The position numbers were made by a program, and so were the translations under genes. A stretch of DNA of 7,952 nt, from contig JALXCG010000142.1 in the NCBI GenBank assembly GCA_026991065.1, positions 1-7,952 on the forward strand, written 5' to 3'. Each line of letters opens with the position of its first letter. Within the stretch, counting starts at the first letter, position 1. Shown here piece by piece: positions 1 through 6,063 of the stretch. Below the pieces are notes generated by a model. The model made no database searches. It was not told the DNA's origin and saw only the letters and a program-made list of their open reading frames with translations. The stretch comes from Gemmatimonadota bacterium. GTDB taxonomy: Bacteria > GCA-2686955.

Positions 1-803
1 AGGGGCTTCCGGGCGTGGTGCTGGGCAAGGTGCTGGCGACCACGCTGCGGGCCCAGCTTGGCGATGTGTTGACTTTTGCCTCTCCTTTTAAGGGAGCGCG
101 AACCCCGCTTGGAATGGTGCCGCGCCTCTCCCGTTTTCAGGTGGTTGGGATTTTTGACGCCGGCATGTACGAATATGATGCGACCTATGCGTTTGTCCCG
201 ATCGCGGCGGCACAGCGCATGCTGCAACTTGGGACCCATGTGACCGGTGTGCAGGCGCGTTTGAGCGATATCTACGCGGCGCGCGAGGTGGGGCGGGCGG
301 TGCAGCAGCACCTGGGAAGCATGGACTACTACACGAATGACTGGATCTCGCTCAACTCGAGTCTGTTCAATGCCTTCAAACTGGAGAAGTTCGCCCTGGC
401 GCTGATTCTTGCGCTGATCGTGATTGTCGCGGCTTTCAACATTGTTGGGACGCTGATCATGATGGTGAGCGAACGCACCCGAACCATTGGGATTTTGATG
501 GCGATGGGGGCGTCGGAGCGTTCGATCGCGCGGATTTTCATGGTTCAGGGGCTGGCGATCGGCGTGGTGGGAACGCTGATCGGTGTTTTGCTGGGGCTGG
601 GAACCAATGAGATCCTGGATACTTGGCACTTCATTCAGCTGCCCGGGGATGTCTATCTGGTGGAGACTCTGCCGGTGCTGATGAAGGTTGGAGATGTTGC
701 ACTGGTGGCGATGGTTTCGGTGCTGATCAGTTTCCTGGCGACGATCTACCCGGCCCGACAGGCGGCGTCGCTGGCGCCGGTGGAGGCGATCCGGCATGAG
801 TAG
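1..803 (+). CDS. lolC: LolC/LolE-family lipoprotein-releasing ABC permease, 5'-truncated by the window edge
   Basis: This is the inner-membrane permease subunit of the LolCDE-type machine, which extracts lipoproteins from the inner membrane for transfer to the outer membrane. The reading frame is open from the left edge; the first whole codons (from position 3) read GLPGVVLGKVLA, a typical motif of the periplasmic domain, so the GTG at 15 is internal and not the start. About 266 residues are visible, against roughly 400 or more in the family, so the first transmembrane helix lies outside. Counting from the GTG at 15, a periplasmic stretch covers about residues 1-124, and three hydrophobic helices lie at about 125-150, 173-196 and 226-246. 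The cytoplasmic loop SERTRTIGILMAMGAS after the first of these is the FtsX-like coupling signature, and the C-terminus YPARQAASLAPVEAIRHE is characteristic. It overlaps lolD by 8 nt. Whether it is LolC, LolE or a single LolF-like permease cannot be decided here. Confidence 0.9.
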   Translation, partial: GLPGVVLGKVLATTLRAQLGDVLTFASPFKGARTPLGMVPRLSRFQVVGIFDAGMYEYDATYAFVPIAAAQRMLQLGTHVTGVQARLSDIYAAREVGRAVQQHLGSMDYYTNDWISLNSSLFNAFKLEKFALALILALIVIVAAFNIVGTLIMMVSERTRTIGILMAMGASERSIARIFMVQGLAIGVVGTLIGVLLGLGTNEILDTWHFIQLPGDVYLVETLPVLMKVGDVALVAMVSVLISFLATIYPARQAASLAPVEAIRHE

Positions 804-1539
804 CGGAGCGGCGTTGATCGAGATGGAGGGAGTCGGCCGGGTTTTTGTCGGCCCCACCGGCAAGCGGCTGGAGATTCTGCGTGGAGTGGATCTGCGGGTT
901 GCGGCGGGAGAGGTGGTGGCGATTACCGGCGAATCGGGTGTCGGTAAGTCGACGCTGCTCAACCTCTGCGGGTTGCTCGATCGCCCGACGGCCGGGCGTT
1001 TGCGGCTGGATGGCGTGGATGTGGATGAGTTGGTTGGGGCGCGCCAGGCGCGGTTGCGCAACGAATTCGTGGGTTTTGTGTTTCAGTTCCACCATCTGCT
1101 GCCGGAGATGACCGCGCTGGAGAATGTACTGGTGCCGGCGATGGTGCGAACCCGGGTGGGGCGCCGGGAGCGGGCGCGGGCACGGGAGTTGCTAGAGCGC
1201 GTGGGGGTGGCGGAGCGGGCGGAGCATCGACCGGGCACCCTGTCCGGCGGCGAACGGCAGCGGGTGGCGCTGGCGCGGGCGTTGATGAATGAGCCGGCGC
1301 TGCTGCTGGCTGATGAGCCGACCGGGAATCTGGATCCAGCCACCGCCGCGGCGGTTCAGGAGCTGCTTTTTGCCAATGTGGGGCGGGAGGATCGGTCGAT
1401 GATTCTGGTGACCCATGATCGCGGGCTAGCGGCGCGCGCTGACCGCCATTTTGTTTTGCGTGGGGGTGAGTTGCGGCTCCAGGAGCGGCCCGCGGTGGCC
1501 GCGCCGGCGGTGGGTGACGGAGGTGAGCAAGTTGGCTGA
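796..1539 (+). CDS. lolD: LolD, lipoprotein-releasing ABC transporter ATPase
   Basis: This is the cytoplasmic ATPase subunit that powers lipoprotein release by the LolC/E permease encoded just upstream. The 247-residue length fits a single ABC domain of the MacB/LolD type. All motifs are intact: Walker A GESGVGKST (45-53), Q-loop FQFHHLLPEMTALENV with Q97, signature LSGGERQRVALARAL (149-163), Walker B LLLADEPTGNLD with D173 and E174, and the switch histidine in LVTHD (H207). The QFHHLLP Q-loop is a close match to LolD rather than to other ABC ATPases. The ATG at 796 overlaps the lolC stop by 8 nt and has GGAGG at 782-786, 9 nt upstream, which implies translational coupling. The final codons contain the ribosome-binding site and start of mcsA. 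No lolE follows. Confidence 0.94.
   Translation: MSSGAALIEMEGVGRVFVGPTGKRLEILRGVDLRVAAGEVVAITGESGVGKSTLLNLCGLLDRPTAGRLRLDGVDVDELVGARQARLRNEFVGFVFQFHHLLPEMTALENVLVPAMVRTRVGRRERARARELLERVGVAERAEHRPGTLSGGERQRVALARALMNEPALLLADEPTGNLDPATAAAVQELLFANVGREDRSMILVTHDRGLAARADRHFVLRGGELRLQERPAVAAPAVGDGGEQVG
1519..1526 (+). promoter_or_regulatory. Ribosome-binding site that sets the mcsA start
   Basis: GGAGGTGA is a full match to the anti-Shine-Dalgarno consensus. It sits inside the end of lolD, with a 5-nt spacer to the TTG at 1532. The in-frame GTG at 1514 lies upstream of it, the GTG at 1523 overlaps it, and the ATG at 1451 has no comparable site and would lie deep in lolD. This selects the TTG as the start. 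Confidence 0.8.
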
Positions 1540-2179
1540 TCGATGCGACAGTTGCCATGAGCGTCCCGCCCGGCTTGTGGTTCATGAGATCCACGGGGAG
1601 GCGCGGGTGGAGCGTCGTCTGTGCGAAGAGTGCGCGGCGAGCCGGGGCGTTCTGCCCGCAGCCGCGGCGGACGCGGGTGGTGGCACAAAGCCGGCGGTGG
1701 CGGCCGGGCCTGGTGGGGAATCCGGTCGGTGCGGCGGCGGGGGATTGACGGCGCACGGTTTTCTGCGGCGCCTGGAGGAGAGGCCGGCACAGGCGCGTGG
1801 GCGCTGCCCGAGTTGCGGGAGCACCTACGCCGAGATTCGGCGCACCGGTGTCTTGGGCTGCGCGGTTTGCTACACCACCTTTCGCATGCAGATCGAGGGG
1901 TTGCTGCAGCGAATTCATGGCGCTGCGCGGCACCGGGGGAAAGCACCGGCGGCGGCTTTTGCCGGTTCGACCACGGCCGCGGGCGAGGTTGATGCGGAGG
2001 CCGCGGGGCGGTTGCTGGCACGGCTCAAGAGTCAGCTGCGGGTCGCGGTCGAGATGGAAGCTTTCGAAGACGCGGCTGCGCTGCGGGATCGGATCCGCGG
2101 GATCGAGAAGGCGCCGGTAGATGCGACGCGGGCGGCTGTTCGTGGTGACCGGGCTGATGGTGAGCGCGACGGGGCATAG
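1532..2179 (+). CDS. mcsA: McsA, zinc-binding activator of the McsB arginine kinase
   Basis: McsA-family cytoplasmic protein that binds and activates McsB; in Firmicutes it is also involved in heat and heavy-metal stress control. From the TTG at 1532 it is 215 residues. Two pairs of CxxC motifs are visible: C5xxC8 with C31xxC34, then C92xxC95 with C110xxC113, the expected zinc sites. Between them, at about 38-70, is a Gly/Ala/Pro-rich linker with a lone cysteine at about 67. After the second zinc module comes a HRGKAP stretch similar to the HxGKxP of other McsA proteins. A UVR-type helical motif follows at about 159-193 (RLKSQLRVAVEMEAFEDAAA), like those in UvrB, UvrC and the ClpC middle domain. 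The start was chosen for the perfect Shine-Dalgarno at 1519-1526; a start at 1451 would add 27 Arg-rich residues not typical of the family. It overlaps lolD by 8 nt and abuts mcsB with no gap. Confidence 0.88.
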   Translation: MADRCDSCHERPARLVVHEIHGEARVERRLCEECAASRGVLPAAAADAGGGTKPAVAAGPGGESGRCGGGGLTAHGFLRRLEERPAQARGRCPSCGSTYAEIRRTGVLGCAVCYTTFRMQIEGLLQRIHGAARHRGKAPAAAFAGSTTAAGEVDAEAAGRLLARLKSQLRVAVEMEAFEDAAALRDRIRGIEKAPVDATRAAVRGDRADGERDGA

Positions 2180-3241
2180 ATGGGATTCGAGCGGTTTTTC
2201 GGTACCAGTGCGGAGTGGATTGCCGGCCGTGGTCCCCGGGCGGATATCGTTGTATCCACACGGATTCGGCTGGCGCGGAATTTCGCCGGTCTGAGTTTTG
2301 GGTCCCGCTGCACACCGGCGATGAAGGAGCGCGTGCTCGATTACGGCGCCGAGATGCTGGCGCGGGCCGCGCAGTTCAAAGACGGTGTTTTTCTGCGTCT
2401 GTCGCACCTGACACCGCTGCAGCGGCAACTCTGCGTGGAGCGACACCTTATCAGCCCCGCTTTAATCGAGAATCCGGAATTCGTCGGCCTGTTGCTGGAT
2501 CGTGGGGAGATGGCGAGCGCCGTGCTGAACGAAGAGGACCATCTGCGTCTGCAGGTGATCCGGGGGGGGTTCGTGCCGCAGTTGGTCTGGCAGATGATCG
2601 ACACCCTGGATGACGATCTTGCCGCCTTTCTTCCCTACAGTTTCTCCGATCGTTGGGGCTATTTGACGGCTTGTCCCACCAACACCGGGACTGGGCTGCG
2701 GGTATCGGTTCTCATCCACCTGCCGGCGTTGGTATTGACCCGCGAGATCACCAAGGTACTGCGTGGGGTAGGGCAGGTGGACCTGGTGGTGCGCGGCTTT
2801 TATGGTGAGGGATCGGATGTGCTCGGGAATCTCTTCCAGATCTCCAATCAACGCACTCTCGGCATCTCCGAGATCGCTCTGGTGGAGAAGTTGGAGAAGA
2901 TCACGGAAGAGGTGATCCAGTATGAGGAGCGGGCGCGAGAAAGGCTGCTCGCCGGAACCAAGCGCGCCCGTCTGGAGGATCAGGTGTGGCGGGCCGCGGG
3001 CGAGTTGAAGAGCGCGCGGCTCTTGACTTCCAATGAAGTCATCACGCTTACTTCTGTAGTGCGGCTGGGAGTCAGCCTGGGGCTGCTGGAAGGAATCGAT
3101 CTTCAGGTTTTGAACGAAATCGTTCTGCAGGCACAGCCTGCCCATCTACAATTGACCGCCGGTCGCGAACTTGACGCCGAGGAGCGTGATCGCCGGAGGT
3201 CGCGTTCAGTTCAGGAAAAACTGGCCGACTTTCATTTGTAG
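2180..3241 (+). CDS. mcsB: McsB, protein-arginine kinase
   Basis: ATP:protein-arginine phosphotransferase of the guanido (creatine/arginine) kinase fold. It marks proteins for degradation by ClpCP. The 353 residues match bacterial McsB length. Visible motifs: STRIRLARN at 26-34 (nucleotide-phosphate contacts), NEEDHLRLQ at 117-125 (acidic residues that bind the substrate guanidinium), TACPTNTGTGLR at 163-174 with the conserved Cys165, and RGFYGEGSDVLGNLFQISNQ at 205-224. Near the C-terminus RDRRRS (336-341) matches the RDxxRA motif that forms the allosteric phospho-arginine pocket in McsB, with Ala replaced by Ser. It lacks the N-terminal domain of animal-type guanido kinases, as expected for McsB. 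The ATG follows the mcsA stop directly with only a weak upstream GGGG, so translation probably depends on coupling to mcsA. Confidence 0.96.
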   Translation: MGFERFFGTSAEWIAGRGPRADIVVSTRIRLARNFAGLSFGSRCTPAMKERVLDYGAEMLARAAQFKDGVFLRLSHLTPLQRQLCVERHLISPALIENPEFVGLLLDRGEMASAVLNEEDHLRLQVIRGGFVPQLVWQMIDTLDDDLAAFLPYSFSDRWGYLTACPTNTGTGLRVSVLIHLPALVLTREITKVLRGVGQVDLVVRGFYGEGSDVLGNLFQISNQRTLGISEIALVEKLEKITEEVIQYEERARERLLAGTKRARLEDQVWRAAGELKSARLLTSNEVITLTSVVRLGVSLGLLEGIDLQVLNEIVLQAQPAHLQLTAGRELDAEERDRRRSRSVQEKLADFHL

Positions 3242-3350
3242 TGATTCTCACCCATATTGAGAGAGTTCCGCCTTTCGCTGACAGAGCCGATGGGGGGTAC
3301 ATCCCATCCGCTGACCCGGGGCACCGCCGCCCCACACTCTGGGACCGATT
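3242..3350 (+). other. mcsB-clpC intergenic leader with two small inverted repeats
   Basis: This 109-bp gap holds no gene. Two possible hairpins are visible: GATGGG (3289-3294) with CCCATC (3303-3308), loop of 8 nt, and GGGGC (3318-3322) with GCCCC (3329-3333), loop of 6 nt. The second ends 7 nt before the probable clpC ribosome-binding site GGGA (3341-3344). I see no T-run, so neither looks like an intrinsic terminator. I found no CIRCE-type inverted repeat, no CtsR-like heptad repeat and no convincing sigma-70 or heat-shock sigma promoter. clpC may therefore be read through from the upstream genes, but an unrecognised promoter is possible. Confidence 0.35.
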
Positions 3351-5831
3351 ATGCACGACAAGTTCACCGAACGGGTGCGGAAGGTCATGTTTCTCGCGCG
3401 CGAGGAATCCGGCCGTCTGCAGCACGACTACATTGGCACCGAACACCTTCTCTTGGGGCTGGTTCGCGAGGGGGAGGGGATCGCCGTTGCGGTGCTCATT
3501 AATCTCGGGCTGGATCTGGAGCAGGTACGCAAGGCGATCGAGGATGCGATTCCCGCGCCGGGCGGAACGGCGCTGATCGGTGAGGTGCCATTTACGCCGG
3601 CGGCGAAGAAGGTGCTGGAACTGGCGGTGGAAGAAGCGCGCAGTCTTGGGCATTCCTATGTCGGGACAGAGCACCTTCTGCTTGGCCTGATCAAGGAGGG
3701 AGAGGGCACCGCTGCACGGGTGCTGAAACGCCTGAATGCTGATGTCGAAAAGGTTCGGGGCGAAACCCTGAAACTTCTCGGCGGGGAGCCGGCGCAGGGG
3801 AGCGGCGGCGGAAGTTCGGGGGCCGAAAAGAAACAAGGCAAGAGCAAAACCCCGGCGCTGGACCATTTCTGCCGTGATCTCACGCAGATGGCGCGCGACG
3901 GCAAGTTGGACCCGATCATCGGACGTGACAAAGAGATTCAGCGGGTGGCGCAGATTCTCTGCCGGCGGAAGAAAAACAATCCGGTGCTGATCGGCGAGCC
4001 GGGAGTGGGCAAGACGGCGATTGTCGAGGCGCTGGCGCAGCGGGTCGTGGATGCCCGGGTGCCGGAGATTCTGCAGAATCGGCGCGTTCTCACGCTTGAT
4101 CTGGCGGCTGTGATTGCCGGCACCAAATACCGCGGGCAGTTCGAGGAGCGGCTCAAGGCGGTGATGAATGAGATCGTGCAGTCCGACGACGTCATTCTTT
4201 TTATCGATGAGTTGCACACGCTGGTGGGGGCCGGCGCCGCCGAGGGGGCGATCGACGCTTCCAATATGCTCAAACCCTCTCTGGCGCGCGGCGAGTTGCA
4301 GTGCATCGGTGCTACCACGCTCAACGAGTATCGCAAGTACATCGAGAAGGACGGCGCGCTGGAGCGGCGTTTTCAGTCAATTATGGTGAATCCTCCTTCG
4401 GTCGACGAGACGATCGAGATTCTCAAGGGGCTGCGCGACAAGTATGAAGCTCACCACCGGGTGCAGATTACCGACGAGGCGCTGCGCGCGGCGGCGCAGC
4501 TTTCCAACCGCTATATCCAAGACCGTTTTCTGCCGGACAAGGCGATCGATGTAATCGATGAGGCGGGGTCACGGGCGCGGCTTTCACAATCGACGATTCC
4601 GCGCGAGTTGGTGGAGATGAGCGAGGAGATCGAAGAGGTTACGCGTGAGAAGGAGGAGGCGATCACGCGCCAGGAGTTTGAGCGTGCCGCGGAGTGCCGG
4701 GATCGCGAAAAGCGGTTGAAGGAGGCCTACAAGGCCGGGCGGCGCAAGTGGGAGGAGTCGCGCTCCGATCACGACGTTGTCGTGGGCGATGAGGAGATCG
4801 CAACGATTGTTTCGTCGATGACCGGAATTCCGATCTACCGCATCGGCGAGACGGAAACCCAGAAGCTCCTGAATATGGAAGAGGAGTTGGGCAAGCGCGT
4901 GATTGGTCAGCGCGATGCGATCGAAACCATTTCCAAGGCGATTCGGCGGACGCGCGCGGGTATCAAGAATCCGCGGCGGCCGATCGGTTCCTTCGTGTTT
5001 GTCGGGCCGACCGGAGTGGGCAAGACTGAATTGGCCCGGGCGCTGGCGGCGTTCCTCTTTGAAGAGGAGAGTGCTCTGGTGCGGGTGGATATGTCGGAAT
5101 ACATGGAGAAGTTCGCGGTCTCACGCTTGGTCGGTGCGCCTCCCGGCTACGTGGGGTTCGAAGAGGGGGGACAACTGACCGAAAAGGTCCGTCGCCGCCC
5201 CTACTCGGTGGTGTTGCTGGACGAGATCGAGAAAGCCCACCCCGATGTCTTCAACATTCTTCTGCAGGTTCTCGATGATGGACAGTTGACCGATTCCTAC
5301 GGGCGGGTGGTTGATTTCAAGAACGCGGTTCTCATCATGACCTCCAATGCCGGCACCCGGGCCGCGGCGACGGCCAAGAAGTTCGGCTTCCGCGGCGGCA
5401 ATCCGAAAGACGCGGAATATGATGCGATGCGAGGCAAACTCTTGGAGGAGATCCGCAAGACCTTCTCGCCGGAATTCCTCAATCGCCTGGATGACACGAT
5501 TGTCTTTCATCCACTGGACAAGTCCGAGATGGGAGAGATTGTGGAGATCTTCCTGCGCGACGTCGCCGACCGTCTGGAGGAGAAGGAGATCCGTTTTGAG
5601 GTCACCAATGAAGCCAAGGATGTGCTGATTACCAAGGGGTTCGATGCGGACTTGGGTGCCCGACCGCTGCGCCGGGCGATTCAGCGCCTGATCGAGGATC
5701 CGCTGGCGGAAGAGCTGTTGCGTGGGAGTTTTCCGCCAGGCAGCAAGATTGTGGGTGAAGCCAGCGCCGATAAGGAGAAACTGCTTTTCCGGCGGGTCGA
5801 CGAGATCGCGCCGGCGGAAGTTCAAGGGTAG
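3351..5831 (+). CDS. clpC: ClpC, AAA+ unfoldase of the ClpCP protease
   Basis: Hexameric Hsp100 unfoldase that feeds substrates, including arginine-phosphorylated proteins, to ClpP. At 826 residues it is close to B. subtilis ClpC (about 810). The N-domain (about 1-145) has two Clp repeats, each with GTEHLLLGL; their glutamates E31 and E107 align with the phospho-arginine-binding Glu32 and Glu106 of B. subtilis ClpC. A Gly/Ser-rich linker follows at about 147-160. NBD1 has Walker A GEPGVGKT (215-222) and Walker B D286-E287. The short middle domain carries a UVR-like motif at about 428-460 ([18 protein letters not shown]), which separates ClpC from ClpA and ClpB. NBD2 has Walker A GPTGVGKT (552-559), Walker B D624-E625, and an FGF tripeptide (678-680) where the VGF/LGF ClpP-docking loop lies. 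The ATG at 3351 has GGGA 6 nt upstream. No clpP is in the window. Confidence 0.97.
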   Translation: MHDKFTERVRKVMFLAREESGRLQHDYIGTEHLLLGLVREGEGIAVAVLINLGLDLEQVRKAIEDAIPAPGGTALIGEVPFTPAAKKVLELAVEEARSLGHSYVGTEHLLLGLIKEGEGTAARVLKRLNADVEKVRGETLKLLGGEPAQGSGGGSSGAEKKQGKSKTPALDHFCRDLTQMARDGKLDPIIGRDKEIQRVAQILCRRKKNNPVLIGEPGVGKTAIVEALAQRVVDARVPEILQNRRVLTLDLAAVIAGTKYRGQFEERLKAVMNEIVQSDDVILFIDELHTLVGAGAAEGAIDASNMLKPSLARGELQCIGATTLNEYRKYIEKDGALERRFQSIMVNPPSVDETIEILKGLRDKYEAHHRVQITDEALRAAAQLSNRYIQDRFLPDKAIDVIDEAGSRARLSQSTIPRELVEMSEEIEEVTREKEEAITRQEFERAAECRDREKRLKEAYKAGRRKWEESRSDHDVVVGDEEIATIVSSMTGIPIYRIGETETQKLLNMEEELGKRVIGQRDAIETISKAIRRTRAGIKNPRRPIGSFVFVGPTGVGKTELARALAAFLFEEESALVRVDMSEYMEKFAVSRLVGAPPGYVGFEEGGQLTEKVRRRPYSVVLLDEIEKAHPDVFNILLQVLDDGQLTDSYGRVVDFKNAVLIMTSNAGTRAAATAKKFGFRGGNPKDAEYDAMRGKLLEEIRKTFSPEFLNRLDDTIVFHPLDKSEMGEIVEIFLRDVADRLEEKEIRFEVTNEAKDVLITKGFDADLGARPLRRAIQRLIEDPLAEELLRGSFPPGSKIVGEASADKEKLLFRRVDEIAPAEVQG

Positions 5832-5892
5832 GCTGGAGGTTTCCCGGCAGACGACGCGCCACTCCGCGCCACACACCCTCCCAAGGGCCGCA

Positions 5893-5940
5893 AAAGGCCT
5901 CGTCACCCTGCGTGCGCATACGTCGGGAGACGAGGCCTTT
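5893..5940 (+). terminator. Strong inverted repeat downstream of clpC, probable intrinsic terminator
   Basis: AAAGGCCTCGTC (5893-5904) pairs perfectly with GACGAGGCCTTT (5929-5940), a 12-bp stem. The 24-nt loop can fold further: CCC (5906-5908) with GGG (5925-5927) and CGT (5911-5913) with ACG (5920-5922). The stem is GC-rich at its core and A/T-flanked at its base. The T-tract is only three T long, so termination may be imperfect or need Rho. It starts 61 nt after the clpC stop. The symmetric A/T flanks would let it act in both directions. Confidence 0.75.
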
Positions 5941-5995
5941 GCCTGTGGGAAGCGTGTTGCCGGCCCCGGTCGAGCGGAGAGGGGGCAGGCCGCAC

Positions 5996-6024
5996 TTGGA
6001 CCCAACTGAGGCATGTGCTAGATT
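5996..6024 (+). promoter_or_regulatory. Probable sigma-70-type extended -10 promoter for bamA
   Basis: TTGGAC (5996-6001) is separated by exactly 17 nt from TAGATT (6019-6024). A TG at 6016-6017 one base before the -10 hexamer gives the extended form TGCTAGATT. The -10 matches TATAAT at four of six positions and the -35 matches TTGACA only at its TTG. Transcription would begin near 6031, leaving a 5' leader of about 25 nt before the bamA ATG. Its position after the clpC terminator supports bamA as a separate unit. Confidence 0.5.
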
Positions 6025-6051
6025 CCAGGCTTTTGTAGGCATGCCCAATAC

Positions 6052-6063
6052 TCGATGCATCGA
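6052..6063. repeat. 12-bp perfect palindrome over the bamA start codon
   Basis: TCGATGCATCGA is its own reverse complement and includes the bamA ATG (6055-6057). A second palindrome, GGCATGCC, lies at 6038-6045, centred 16 bp upstream. They could be protein-binding half-sites or chance; about two 12-bp palindromes are expected by chance in a window of this size. Confidence 0.25.

Noticed and set aside
1451-1531. N-terminal extension of McsA from the ATG at 1451
   Set aside because: It lies wholly inside lolD, lacks a ribosome-binding site, is Arg-rich and unlike McsA N-termini, and a perfect Shine-Dalgarno serves the TTG at 1532.
959-2446. 495-residue open frame on the - strand
   Set aside because: It is antisense to lolD, mcsA and the start of mcsB, all with intact family motifs. 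Its translation is Pro/Arg/Ala/Gln-rich with no recognisable domain, as expected for a mirror frame of high-GC coding sequence.
3171-3200. TTGACG within the end of mcsB as a -35 box for clpC
   Set aside because: No acceptable -10 hexamer lies 15-19 nt downstream; the sequence there is GC-rich (around CGGAGG).
3072-4217. 381-residue open frame on the - strand
   Set aside because: Antisense to the end of mcsB and the first part of clpC; no domain is recognisable and the composition is that of a shadow frame.
5121-6014. 297-residue - strand frame and a 95-residue + strand frame (5722-6009) reaching into the clpC-bamA gap
   Set aside because: Both are mostly shadows of clpC. In the gap they run through the terminator hairpin, with no ribosome-binding site or family motif.
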